From the NCBI RefSeq assembly GCF_011386835.1, contig NC_088796.1:88519468-88583467 (forward strand): 64,000 bases of DNA, in the 5' to 3' direction. How positions within the stretch are numbered: the first letter of the stretch is position 1; every line of letters starts with the position of its first letter. Of this stretch, positions 20,298-32,486 are shown in pieces. The notes under the pieces are model-generated. The model saw only the letters and a program-made list of their open reading frames with translations, ran no database searches and had not been told where the DNA came from. The stretch comes from Chrysemys picta bellii (lineage: Eukaryota; Chordata; Testudines; Emydidae). The translations under genes were made by a program, and so were the position numbers.

Positions 20298-21198
20298 AAG
20301 GGGTGGGCAAACTTTTTTGCCTGAGGGCCACATCGGGGAATAGAAATTGTATGGTGGGCCATGAGTGCTCACAAAATTGGGGTTGGGGTGTGGGAGGGTG
20401 TGAGGGCTCTGGTTGGGGGTGCAGGCTCTGGTGTGGGGCTGGGGATGAGGAGTTTGGGGTGTAGAAGGGTGCTCTGTGCTGGGACCTAGGGGTTTGGAGG
20501 GCGGGAGGAGGATCAAGGCTAGGGCTGGGGAGTTGGAAGGGGTGTTGGTTCCAGCTGCGAGTGCTGGCTCTGGGGTGGGGCTGGGGATGACAGGTTTGGG
20601 GTGCAGGAGGGTGCTCTGGGCTGGGATCAAGGGGTTTGGAGAGGGGGGGGGATCAGGTCTGGGGCAGAGGGTTGGGGTGTGGGGAGAAGCTCAGGGGTGC
20701 AGGCTCCGAACGGGGCTTACCTCAAGCAGCTCCCGGAAGCAGTGGCATGTCCCTTCTCCAGCTCCTACGCAGAGGTGCGACCAGGTAGCTCGGCATGCTG
20801 CCCCATCTGCAGGCACCGCCCCTGAAGATCCCATTGGAGCGCCGGAGGGGGCCATTGGAGCATGTAGGAGCCGGAGCGGGGCCATGTCATAGCTTCCGGG
20901 AGCCGCGTGGTGTGGTCCCTGACCCAGTGCCCCAGTCAGAGCGCCAGAGCGGGGCCGAGCCTTGTGGTGCAGCCCCCAACCCAGCACCCCAGCTGGAGCG
21001 GCAGAGTAGGGCTGAGCTGCGTGGTGCGGCCCCTGACCCAGCGCCCCCGCTGGAGTGCCAGGAGTGAGGCTGAGCCGTGTGGTGTGGCCCCTGACCCAGT
21101 GCCCCCGCTGGAGCGGGGCAAGCCCCAGGCCCCACTCCTCAGCGGGAGCTTGCGGGCTGGCTTAAAATGGCCCGTGGGGCGTAGTTTGCCCACCCCTG
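20298..21198. mobile_element. hAT-like non-autonomous element with GC-rich interior
   Basis: The ends AAGGGGTGGGCAAAC and GTTTGCCCACCCCTG are inverted repeats of the CAG..CTG hAT type, with the first C mutated to A. They are flanked by exact 8-bp repeats gtgtagat (20290-20297, 21199-21206). The 901-bp interior is GC-rich and repetitive and encodes no transposase. The open frames here (for example 138 codons at 20476) reflect the biased composition. Confidence 0.85.
20907..21120 (+). repeat. 57-58-bp minisatellite inside hAT-like element
   Basis: Units start at 20964 and 21021 after a first unit at 20907, and a partial fourth starts at 21079. Each begins gtggtgyrg, passes through cctgacccagygcccc and ends near gagcc. 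There are about 3.7 copies. Confidence 0.8.
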
Positions 21199-21206
21199 GT
21201 GTAGAT

Positions 21207-22360
21207 TAAAAAGACGAAAGGAATGAGATGGAAATGCTAAAGTTGCATGTGCTCAACTGACAATAAGGTCTAAAGTATTTATAATCTTATCAATGGTCCT
21301 AAGTATTAATAACTGTACAATCTCTAGGTTGCTCAAATAAGAATACTGTGGGTATAGTATCAATAAAGAGTCCTTTCTTTCCCTGTGCAGTTGACTCTTT
21401 GTCTTTTGTGAGAAAGAAACTGTGCCAGTAGCACCATGCTTATATTTTGTATGGGTCTCATATTAGATTTACTGCAGAATTCCACAGCTGATTTGCACGA
21501 TCTGGAACAACCAGTAGCGTGAACTTCCTCTGCCTGTAAAGTTTCAAAAATGGCATCAAGCACCATGGCACTTCAGATACTGTTTGAAGGGTCATGAACA
21601 AAACTGTCTGAAAACTGAAAATATGAAGTGCAAAGGGAAAGCAGCAGAGCACAAGACTACAGTATGTTGCTAGGTGATGCCTAGCAGTAGCGTACTGTAA
21701 AACAGTGAGAAGAGGCTGATGATAAAAGCCAAGATTTATATCATTTTATGATATCCATCTCTTAGATAAAATGCAAGATTCCGGGAGGAGCACCCAGGCT
21801 GGTGGTGGTTGCCTAAGCTACACCTTTGAGGAAAGCTAAATTTTACTTGAGGAACAATTGGAAGTAATACAGTGATCATGTAGCACTGGACACTAGCATC
21901 CTTGGTTACAATGACTACCACAGCATCTGTCACCCTTTTTTCATCTTAGGCAGACATATGGGCAAACATTTTCAGAGGTCATATAGACATCTAAATGAGT
22001 GGCTTGATCTCTAAGAGGGCTGGGCATCTGTGCTTGGCATTGACATTAAAGGGAGCTACGGATGCTCAGCGCCTCTGAAAATCAGGCCACTTATTTAGGT
22101 GCCTAACTACAGATTTAAGTGTCTAACCTTGGGACATTTTTTTTCAAATATAGGTACTTAATCTTTCTGCAGGATTAATATGAGATTTTGGGATGAGTTT
22201 AGGGAAAATTGCAAGAGAATACGGTAGTTAGGGCCACAAGGTAAGAGGAAACATGAGAAGAAATTGGGGTTTGCCTTGCCCTGTGCTCTTATAACTGTTT
22301 GGAAAGCACATATAATTATTTTTCTTCCTTTAAAAATGTTTTTCTGGAGAAAAGAGAATT
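21207..22360. other. Mostly unassigned DNA
   Basis: No gene was found. About 21960-22140 holds wording common to reptile dispersed repeats (ctctgaaaatcaggccac, ttaggtgcctaac), probably a fragment of a DNA-type repeat. The remainder is unrecognised. Confidence 0.4.
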
Positions 22361-22364
22361 GAAA

Positions 22365-22450
22365 GGAATCCATAGATCTACAAATTTTCAGGCCAGAAGG
22401 GAACATTGTGATTATCTAACCTGACCTCCTCCTCTTTCTTCCTATATTTA
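22365..22450 (-). repeat. CR1 3'-end fragment
   Basis: The stretch aggccagaagggaac..attgtgattatctaacctgacct is the reverse complement of a common CR1 3' untranslated end, the same family as at 39168. Confidence 0.6.
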
Positions 22451-22599
22451 AATTAAAACATATCTTTCAGGGCATCCAACCTTGAAAACAAATTCTATTA
22501 TGTGTAACTCTAAAAAAGTCCATTATATATCAGCAGCAGGCTTTGAACTTTTATCCTACAGCATAGATCTCTACCACTTGAGTGAACAATCTCTCTAAT

Positions 22600-23459
22600 T
22601 TCTGAAAAAACCCCGTGTAAAGTTTTCTGATCCTTACATGAAGGCTACTATAAAATAGTGCCAAATAATATTGCCATTATTATTTTATTATTACCATGAA
22701 TCCTGTAAGAGAGCACCCTTACTAGGCAAGCTGCACTTTTAAAGACTACCACAAAGTATCTAGCCACAAATTTATTCAGAACACTTCTGATTTCATTAGA
22801 AGACTGTAATGGCCTGTGGTTTGTATCCACTCAGCTGGCTGCACTGTGCAGTTTGGTGCACCTTTTTTTATCAGAGGGTAAAATAATTACAGTTTCCATA
22901 GTCACCCAATTGACCCTTATTTTAAGTGGTTTAAATTCTCCAGGACTAATGGTTGTCTTTGTGGTTCTCTTTTTGAATAATAAATAGCATATTTCTTTTG
23001 AAGAGGGTCACATTAGACTCCGTCCCATTCACATTCAAGCAATCTCCACAAGGTAAGAAGAAACATAAAAAAGGTCAAAATCCTGTCACAAAATCTAACA
23101 CTATCAAGGGGCTATTTGCAAGGTTACAAGAAAAGGACCTATAAAAACATTTGGGGCAGGTCCTCAGTTAATGAACATTATGAACATAATGAACACAGAT
23201 GGAGTCAATGGAGCTATGCTGATTTACACCAGCTGAGGATCTGGCCCTTTCATCTTTTCATCTGTTGCCTTCTACTTTGAGAAGCTGCTTTTATGTATAT
23301 AGAGTTATTCCCCGAGGAAAGCATTTGGGACACCAGCTCTAGAGTGTAGGGTCTGCGATTGTGACCTGTTCTTTTATAGGCCACACAAGGAGGAGGAGGA
23401 TAGGCTGTACACCATCTGACAATCCTGTGCAGCTGTATAAGGGCAGGTCACAACCCAGT
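22600..23459. other. Unassigned AT-rich DNA
   Basis: No gene or clear element. Near 23200-23255 there is a short match to a dispersed motif (gatttacaccagctgagga) that also occurs, diverged, near 24721 and 37107. Confidence 0.4.
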
Positions 23460-23467
23460 CCTTAGGG

Positions 23468-23683
23468 CGGGGCTCTCAAACTGAGGGTCGGGACTCCTCA
23501 GGGGGTCCCGAGGTTATTACATGGGGAGTTGCGAGCTGTCAGCCTCCACCCAAGCTCTGCTTTGCATCCAGCATTTATAATGGTGTTAAATATATATATA
23601 TTTTTAATTTATAAGGGGGGGGGTCACACTCAGAGGCTTGCAGTGTGAAAGGGGTCACCAGTACAAAAGTTTGAGAACCACTG
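23468..23683. mobile_element. hAT-like miniature element (MITE), inverted copy
   Basis: The element reads as the reverse complement of the one at 1529-1748. It is flanked by exact 8-bp duplications ccttaggg (23460-23467 and 23684-23691). The right end is GTTTGAGAACCACTG; the left end is more decayed. It has no coding capacity. Confidence 0.88.
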
Positions 23684-24780
23684 CCTTAGGGAAATATGGT
23701 TAACTTGGTATTTGTGGGATTGTCTACTACAGGGTATGTATTGGGAATTCTGCATATAATGCCCGCCAAATAATGCCATAGATTATATGGCAAAATTGGT
23801 AAGCTTTTATGGATGACAACTGTAATATGTCACCCGCTGTGTTCAATTTTGGTAAATATCTGGGAGCTCAAATCCTTAGTATCTCCAGGGATTTTCCTGG
23901 CACAAACAAATAAAACAATACCCAACTGTGACCTTGTTATAAACTGATAAGTATAGACTTACAGGTTTAGCTTCATTAGTATCTTCTCCCAGACAGCATC
24001 TTATAAGCTCATTTGCATTCAGTAATTATTTTCCCCTTCCTTAGCTGCAGTTGGAAGTTATGTAAATCAGACTGGAGCAGAGACTGAATTTCATCAAATG
24101 CTAATTAACTCACCTAGGGCCTATTCTTGCTTCTATTGAAGTCCACGGGAGTTTTTCCACTGCTTTCTGAGGGAGCAGGATCAGGCACCTCGTACCAATG
24201 GTCTGCATGTAAATGGCTGCGGAGAGAATACACACCACACTGGTGTGTAATATAATTTATTCGCTGACCTTTTCTGATCAACTATTCAACAGAATCATCT
24301 CTGTAAACGTCCAGCTGGGTGACATTTTCTAACAGTACAAGAGGGTCCATGCTTCTCTGCACCTTCAGGAACCCCTGTAACATTACTGTGCATTGAATGA
24401 TTTACCACACCATCTAATTTTTAATTATTGAAGGGAGCTGATATTCCTCAGGTGCAAGAAGTTCTGCACCAGGAGTTGGGAGCAACAATAAATACATACA
24501 AAACAACAACAACAACAAAAACCAAACAAAAAAACCCCAGACTTCCTTCTGCATTCAAGGCTTGATCCTATGCCCAGTGAAATCCTATTGCTTTACTGTT
24601 ACAGGATCAGGCCTGATCTCCCACTGCTTCAGGAAGATGATCCTCTCGGGACAGAGAACAGCAAGTAAGAAAAAGCTGTTGGTCTAATTCTCCAGCACCT
24701 TGCAGCTTGTGTAATCATTTACACCAGTGCAAAGTGAGTATGAATTGTTACCATGCTGATTTAGTAGCATTTTACACCCC

Positions 24781-25320
24781 TAGGAACATCAGACCTGCCA
24801 GACTGGATCAGACCTGAGATCTAGCTAATGATTTTAATCTACTATCTTGTCTCTGACAGTGGCCAGTACCAGAGACTTCAGAGAAAGGTGTAAGAACCCT
24901 GCAGTAGCAGATATGGAATCATCTTCCCTGCACATTAGAACTCATCTTTGTCTCTAATGGAACCTGGCTTAAGACCTGAAACATACCTTCTTCTCTAGAC
25001 CTTTCATTATTTTATAGACTTTTATTATGTCTCCTCTTTGTCTCTTTTCGAAGGTTCACAATCCCCACCTTTACAATCTCTCTTCGCATGAGTTTTCCCA
25101 GCCCTTCATTATTCCCGTTGCTCTTCTCTGAACCCCCTCTAACTCTGCAATATCCTTTTTGTGATGGGGTGACTAGCATTTCAAACAGTGTGCCCGATGA
25201 GGCCACACCATTGATAAAGGCAGTATAATATTCTCCCTGTTATTCTTCATCACGTTCTTTATGCATTCAAACATTTTCTTTGATTTTTTTTTTAACCACA
25301 GCTGCACAATGAGCCTTCTG
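24781..25320 (-). repeat. CR1 3'-half fragment
   Basis: On the minus strand this matches CR1-type sequence: the 3' end near 24781 (cagactggatcagacc, tcttgtctctgacagtggcc), then a stretch with ttattatgtctcctctttg and ttgctcttctctgaac, the reverse of a CR1 C-terminal coding region. It is too decayed for an open frame. Confidence 0.65.
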
Positions 25321-28300
25321 AATTCATTTTACAGTGGTGTAAATGACTGCACAAGGTGCAGGAAAGTGCAGCATCTAATCCAGTGTCTTCTTACTCAACT
25401 GAAAAAAAGCAGAAAAATATTATAGGGAAGCTTTCCAGGAGCAGGAAGCAAGACTCACTGATGTAGAACATTTAGGTGGTTAAGTGAACTTGTAGATCAG
25501 TTTTGAAATCCCATCAAGTCACTGAAAGAAAACTGATGTGAACTCAGTAAAAAAATTGATGTATGCTCAGTAGGCCTTTAAAGACACTGATAGGTTTAAG
25601 AAATTGTCTAGACTGAAATTGTCCTAGACTGATATAAATGCATTAGTCACTGCAAGGTCACCCCCTGGGGCTCAGAGGAAGCCGGCATCTGTGCCCCAGG
25701 CTCTGCCCAGGCCTGCCACTTTGCCATGCACAGAATCTGAACTTTGTGGAGCCTGAATTTGTGGAGGAAGGGAGGAACAATGCCATAGAATTGGATCTCT
25801 GCACTTCTATGCCCTTCAAGCTGGGATGCACTGTTTCCCTGTACCCTCTGCACATAGACAGTAATTTTTATATTTACACTTCAAATTGTCAGCTCATTGT
25901 GGAAGGGACTGTCACTTTTATCTGTCTGTAAAGTACCATGTATGCCCACAGCACTGTGTAAATAATAATAGTATTGAATGGCTTTGGGTGGGACTGCAAT
26001 GTTTGATAGAAAAGTGAGAAGACATTCATTAAAGGTATTATGCTATCCAAGACCACTGCATTTGAATGAAGCTGTTGGGTGCAGTAATTTAGCTTTACAT
26101 TTGTTAAAAATAGGGGTTGAAGTGATATGTCAATCTGTTAACACAATGTTTAATTTATCTTCCTCCCTAGCTAGGTTGCTTGGAAACAGGAGAATAGTTC
26201 AAGAAATCGCTCTGTGAAAGTGTGACACGCCTTGGAAGATCATTAGGGCTGCCTCATGGCTGCTATTTCTGTCCTTATCAAAAGATTTTGGTCCTTTGAC
26301 ACAAAACCAACCTACAGTATGCTTAAATCCACCTGGTGTTACTGGAGGCCTTGTAAGCAGGCTTTTGTTCAACACACAGTGCTCTAACACTACCTCAATT
26401 AGAGTATACAATGATATCTCTCCTATTGCACATAACAGGTTCGCTATAAGCCACAACCTCTCTAGCAACATGTATCTTCAATATTAGGCTGAGTCAAGTG
26501 CTTGATAGCTTCATGGGGGCCCAGAGAGGAAGGAATCCTCACCCACAGGCCATGGAATGGAATGGAATGGCGGCAAAACTACTTAACGGTGCCATTTGGC
26601 CCTCAGATGTCATTTTTGTGTTGGAGAAACATGGCAGCAGTTGTATCTATTATCTGACCCTGGTCTACCCATGCTGTGACCCCACCCCCACCCCATATAT
26701 ACTGGCATAGAGGGAAACTTTATGAACTCCCTCCACTGCAGGGACTCTTGCACCTGCAAAGCAGGGTGCAGGATTTTTCCTCATGTGCAGGACTTTCCAA
26801 GGTCTTTGATTTCTTGGTACTGGATTCCTCAAAGTAATAGGCTCCAATTCAGCAAGGTACGTAAGAATATGCATAACTCTGAGCACATGAGTATCCCTTT
26901 GAAGTCAATGGGACAACTCATGTGCTTTAAGTTTGGGATGTGCTTAAATTCTTTGCTGAACTGGTACCGTGAGCAAGCAAGCCAACTGTATCTTGCTCGA
27001 GGTTTTGCAAAACTCTATGAGAAGTAAGATATTCAGGGCCCCATCTGGTTCTCACTTGTCACCAGGACTTCCCCCAGTCTCCATGTTCTCACAACCACTC
27101 CCTTTCCCAGCCACCAAGTAATCACTACAGTTGCAGGGATATGGTCAAGCTGGGCGGCATATTGAGAGTGCAACAAGCAGAGATAGCTGAAGACAGTCTC
27201 TACTGTCAGTTACACACTCTTAGCCTGAACTGCGGATAGATGCAGAAGCAGCAGAGAGGCAGAACAGGGAGGCGGATTCTGAGCAGAGAGGAGTGAATAC
27301 TGAATAATTTATCTGATGAATTTCACCTCTTTTACTGTTCACAAATTGTCTGTCAACGGCTCATGTTCTTCTCTCATTTATTTCTTCTGGAAATTTATTT
27401 TGAGGATCATTTCTGAGAATCACAATGTTCATAATCAGTGTGTTGTGACTATTCAATATGTAGACTACTGGGTGTGTTGGTTACTTTTGAATGGACACAC
27501 AGGACATGTTTTTGTGTCCTGATTAGATGAGCATGATTCTTTGATTTTTTAAGGGCCTGTTCTTGCTCCCATTGAATCCAATGACAAAATCTCCATTGAC
27601 TTGAATGGTGTAGAATTGTGGACAAAGTCAGGTGTGAATTCTTGTGTTTCTGGATCTAAAATTCTTCTCTAAAATATTCTCCAATATTCACCTAAAATTC
27701 ACTGTCTCCATGATCATTTCTGTCTGCAGTTTTGTTCATTAGATCTGAGGAAAGTGAATGCAGGAGAGCAAAGTCAATGCAAATTAACATGAAAATGTGA
27801 ATGATTAATTATTTTGCATTATTTATACAGATCTATTGTTGAAAGTCATTAGTTTCTTGTTTGTTTTTTATCCTTTTTTGAATTTTATCTAATAGCTCCA
27901 TTGAAAATGATAGAAATTCACTATTTAGTGCATGTATGTAAATCAGCTATTAGCCAATTTGGTATTTGTGAAGTTTTCTGCAAATTAAAACAGTTAACTT
28001 CATCATTATCCTTAAAACTTTTTTAATTAAAACTTTAAAAATACAGATGGGCCCAAAACAAAACTCAAATCTGAGCATGTGAGAACTTTGGAGAAGTTAT
28101 GAGCCCAAAATGCTGACCTGGATCCTATCTATTTAAAAGTAGAGTAAGAAATAACTGACATTTTTATGTATGCTCAAAAAGTGAACTAGTCTCCATTTAT
28201 CCCACTGATGAGCTTTCTCATTCATCTGGTCCATGAAATCCCTATATAGAGTAATTTCTTGCACTGAGCTTGTTGGACCAGCAGTTGCTTGTGTAAAAAT

Positions 28301-29412
28301 CTCTCTCTGATGTGTAAAACAAGGATTAGCTTGTGTCTGAAAGTAGAATAAGTTGTCCATTGCAGGTCCTAAAGGGAGCCCATAGAAATCCATATTCATT
28401 TACACTGCATATAAATGAGGTTTCTTCTTTGTATGATCATTTATATGCAGATGAAAACAATGATAAAATGTCTGGGTCAGTTTGTGCTCTGTTACTCCAG
28501 TGTATCTCGAGAATAACCATTGAAAGCAAAGGAGGATTCACATGGCGGTAACAGCCAGCAGAATTTGGCACAAAAAATCAACAAATGATGAAATGTATCC
28601 ACTTCTGTCTGAGTTGCAAACCTACAACTACAGCTAAGGAGAGTAAAATAATTATAAAATGCAATTACAGTAAGCCTAAAATGATGCTGTTTGACAGCCA
28701 ATACAAATTTTGAAAAAGCCATGTAAACCTGGAGATTTACTGAAAGATAATACTGTTCTGATTGCCTTTGTGAACAATGAGTGGTGCAGTCCTGCATGAT
28801 TGTTATAAGCAGAGGAATCCCATATTAGCAAATAAGCTGATGTGAACAATGGAGCATGGATGTAAGTTCAGGTACAGGAAAATTCTGAGAAATGGCTAGG
28901 ATATGTGCTCAGCAGAGAAGCTATGGCATCCCGGGTAATCTCATGAGATGACCATCTTGTTTTCATGACCAGCCAGGGGCACTGAAGGTATACATTGTAG
29001 GTGTATACAATTAGACCTGGATGAACTATGGTTTTAAACTGAATTTGGATCATAACATGAGTGAAAGGTCCAAAGCATGTTACCAACAAGAATGAGATCA
29101 CAAGAAAGAGGAATTGTTTGTGTTAAACTTGTAATGACCGTGGAAATACCAGTGTTTTCTCATTTAAGATTTGGGCTGAGGTAACAGAAATAAAGAAAAG
29201 ATGGTTAATTGGGCAACAGTTGCAGTAAATAATTGGTTTGTTTAGTTTATTAGAAAGAAATGCATAGTTCAGTCATTAGAAAGAAATACAGCAAAATGAG
29301 ATAAGAAGGAAACCTTGAGAAGGAAGGGGCTCAGCTATGAATCTTGTCTTAACCGACCCAGGGGTCAGGACTCAGCCCTAAAAATCCACATCCAGCTTTA
29401 GATCCAAGGTCC
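25321..29412. other. Mostly unassigned AT-rich DNA
   Basis: No gene is supported. About 25885-25980 resembles a dispersed repeat tail (aagggactgtcac, cactgtgtaaataataat). A palindromic element at 26838-26975 is listed separately. Other frames are short and lack domains. Confidence 0.4.
26838..26975. repeat. Palindromic miniature repeat
   Basis: The left arm (aattcagcaaggtacgtaag..gagcacatgagt) is mirrored by the right arm (caactcatgtgctttaag..ctttgctgaact), with the centre at ttgaagtcaatggga. It looks like one of a family of old palindromic DNA elements; decayed centres with the same wording occur near 33310 and 59340. Confidence 0.6.
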
Positions 29413-30855
29413 AATCATAGAATCTCAGGGTTGGAAGAGACCTCAGGAGGTCATCTAGTCCAACCCCCTGCTCAAAGCAGGACCAATTCCCAACTAAATC
29501 ATCCCAGCCAGAGCTTCGTCAAACCTGGCCTTAAAAACCTGTAAGGAAGGAGATTCCACCACCTCCCTAGGTAACCCATTCAAGGGCTTCACCACCCTCC
29601 TAGTGAAAAAGTTTTTCCTATTATCCAACCTAAACCTCCCCCACTGCAACTTGAGACCATTACTCCTTGTTCTGTCATCTGGTACCACTGAGAACAGTCT
29701 AGATCCATCCTCTTTGGAACCCCCTTTCAGGTAGTTGAAAGCAGCTATCAAATCCCCTCTCATTCTTCTCTTCTGCAGACTAAACAATCCCAGTTCCCTC
29801 AGCCTCTCCTTGTAAGTCATGTGCTCCAGACCCCTAATCATTTTTGTTGCCCTCTGCTGGACTCTTTCTAATTTTTCCACATCCTTCTTGAAGTGTGGGG
29901 CCCAAAACTGGATACAGTACTCCAGATGAGGCCTCACCAATGTCGAATAGAGGGGAATGATCATGTCCCTTGATCTGCTGGCAATGCCCCTACTTTATGC
30001 AGCCCAAAATGCCATTAGCCTTCTTGGGAACAAGGGCACACTGTTGACTCATATCCAGCTTCTCGTTCACTGTAACCCCTAGGTCCTTTTCTGTAGAACT
30101 GCTGCCTAGTCACTCAGTCCCTAGTCTGTAGCAGTGCATGGGATTCTTCCGTCCTAAGTGCAGGACTCTGCACTTGTCCTTGTTGAACCTCATCAGATTT
30201 CTTTTGGCCCAATCCTCTAATTTATCTAGGTCCCTCTGTATCCTGTTCCTACCCTTCAGTGTATCTACAACTCCTCCCAGTTTAGTGTCATCTGCAAACT
30301 TGTTGAGGGTGCAGTCCACGCCATCCTCCAGACCATTAATGACGATATTGAACAAAACCGGCCCCAGGACCGACCATCGGGGCACTCTGCTTGATACCGG
30401 CTGCCAACTAGACATGGAGCCATTGATCACTACCCGTTGAGCCCGACAATCTAGCCAGCTTTCTATCCACCGTATAGTCCATTCATCCAGGCCATACTTC
30501 TTTAACTTGCTGGCAAGAATACTGTGAAAGACTGTATCAAAAGCTTTGCTAAAGTCAAGGAATAACATGTCCACTGCTTTCCCCTCATCCACAGAGCCAG
30601 TTATCTCATCATAGAAGGCAATTAGGTTAATCAGGCATGACTTGCCCTTGGTGAATCCATGCTGACTGTTCCTGATCACTTTCCTCTCCTCTAAGTGTAT
30701 CAGAATTGATTCCTTGAGGACCTGCTCCATGATTTTTCCAGGGACCAAGGTGAGGCTGACTGGCCTGTAGTTCCCCGGGTCCTCCTTCTTCCCTTTTTTA
30801 AAGATGGGCACTACATTAGGCTTTTTCCAGGCATCCGGGACCTCTCCCAATCGCT
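29413..30855 (-). mobile_element. CR1 LINE, 5'-truncated
   Basis: On the minus strand it encodes CR1-type reverse transcriptase and ends with the typical CR1 3' region (the plus strand reads atcatagaatctcagggttgg and catctagtccaacccc at 29415-29465). About 1.44 kb remains of a roughly 4.5-kb parent. The 5' end stops abruptly near 30855, as is usual for LINE insertions. Confidence 0.9.
29494..30850 (-). pseudogene. CR1 reverse transcriptase fragment, frameshifted
   Basis: The first frame (30850-30110) has [29 protein letters not shown] (residues 97-107) and the catalytic FADD at 185-188. The motif normally read as GVPQGSVLGP is [10 protein letters not shown] here, a sign of decay. The second frame (29964-29494) carries the CR1 C-terminus ([36 protein letters not shown]). 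One or more frameshifts or stops lie between 30110 and 29964. It would have copied LINE RNA at the target site; this copy is inactive. Confidence 0.88.
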
Positions 30856-31097
30856 ATGAGTTTTCAATAACCAGTAGTGGCATCACTTGCTTGTTATAAT
30901 GTATAAAAAAACAAAGTTTTCTCAGGGTACCTTCTTAGAGCTTTTCCTTAACCCTCTGGAGTCACACTGTGATGGGAAGGTACCTCCCGGGCCTGACCCT
31001 GTTGTGAGTATTTTGGCCAGTACTTATAACTGTGTTGCTGTTGGGTATAGAATATAGGTGTATATGATTATGCTTGTACATTAGTTGTAATTCTCAC

Positions 31098-32200
31098 CAA
31101 GTGGCTTTTGCATTCATAAATGATCTGGAAAAGCGGGTAAACAGCGAGGTGGCAAAGTTTGCAGATGATACAAAACTACTCAAGATACTTAAGTGCAAAG
31201 CAGACTGCGAAGAGTTACAAAAGGATTCTCACTAACCTGGATGACTGGGCAAGAAAATGGCAGATGAAATTCAATGTTGATAAATGCAAAGTTATGCACA
31301 TTGGAAAACATAATCCCAATTATACATACAAAATGATGGGTTCTAAAGTAGCTGTTACCACTCAAGAAAGAGATCTTGGAGTCACTGTGGATAGTTCTCT
31401 GAAAATATCTGCTCAATGTGCAGCAGCAGTCAAAAAAGCTAACAGACTGTTAGGGACCATTAGGAAAGTGATAGATAATAAAACAGTAAATATCATAATG
31501 CCACTACATAAAGCCATGGCATGCCCATACCTTGAATGCTGCATGCAGTTCTGGTCGTCCCATGTCAAAAAAGATATATTAGAAATGGAAAAGGCACAGA
31601 GAAGGGCAACAAAAATGAATAGAGGTATGGAACAGTTTCCATATGAGGAGAGATTAAAAAGACTGGAACTGTTCTGATTGGAAAAGAGACGACTAAGGGG
31701 GGAATATGGTTGAGGTCTATAAAATCATGAATGGTGTGGAGAAAGTGAATAGAGAAGTGTTATTTACCCTTTCACACAATACAAAAACCAGGGGTCAGCC
31801 AATGAAATGAATAGATAGAAGGTTTAACACAAACGAGAGGTACGTACTACTTTTTCACACAATTCACAACTAATCTGTGGAATTTGTTGCCATGGGATGC
31901 TGTGATGACCAAAAGTATAACTGGGTTCAAAAAAGAACTAGATAAGTTCAGGGAAGATAGGTCCATCAATCACTACACACCAAGATGGTCAGGAATGCAG
32001 CCCCATTCATGGGGAGACCCTAAACCTCTGACTACCAGAAGCTGGGAGTGGAAGACAGGGGTGAATCACTCCTTGATTGCCCTGTTCTGAACACTCCCCC
32101 AGAAGTTCTGGTATGGGCCAAGGCAGGATACACAGGATACACAAGGCAGGATACAAGATGGACCATGGTTTGATTCAGTATGGCTGTACTTATGTGGTAA
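31098..32200 (+). pseudogene. CR1-type LINE C-terminal fragment
   Basis: The plus strand opens with KFADDTKLL (about 31153), the RT catalytic box. It continues in the 31159-31677 frame with NLDDWARKWQMKFNVDKC, ERDLGVTVDSSLK and KAQRRATKMNRGMEQFPYEERL. A TGA at 31675-31677 breaks the frame before LEKRRLR, and the tail to about 32200 is typical of a CR1 3' end (agatggaccatggtttgattcagtatgg). The family differs from the 29413 copy. 5'-truncated and inactive. Confidence 0.85.
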
Positions 32201-32269
32201 TTATTTTGGGTCATACTAAGAGTTTTAACTAGAACTAAGAGGGTGTAATTAAACAAGGGAATATTTTAG

Positions 32270-32486
32270 CTGATTAACAGAAAAACATTTCTGGGGTGAG
32301 GTCTATCAGGCTGTGAAATAGCATCCCAAGGGAAGTGTTAAAAGCCTCATCATTTGTGACATTTAAAACCAGCCTGGACAAAATACTAAAACTATGTACA
32401 GTAGGGCACAATCCTGCATTAGCAGAGGGAGACTAGATGGCCTAATAGAAGGTCTGTATAAAAAAGACCTATGATTCTATACAGTA
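32270..32486 (+). repeat. CR1 3'-end fragment
   Basis: The segment carries ggaagtgttaaaagcc, acatttaaaaccagcctgg and ends with gactagatggcc..cctatgattctata, the usual CR1 3' terminus. It sits just after another CR1 copy in the same orientation, so it is probably a separate insertion. Confidence 0.7.

Noticed and set aside
20476..20892. 138- and 144-codon frames in the GC-rich hAT-like element
   Set aside because: They run across repetitive G-rich sequence and the element boundary, with Gly/Pro-rich composition and no transposase motif.
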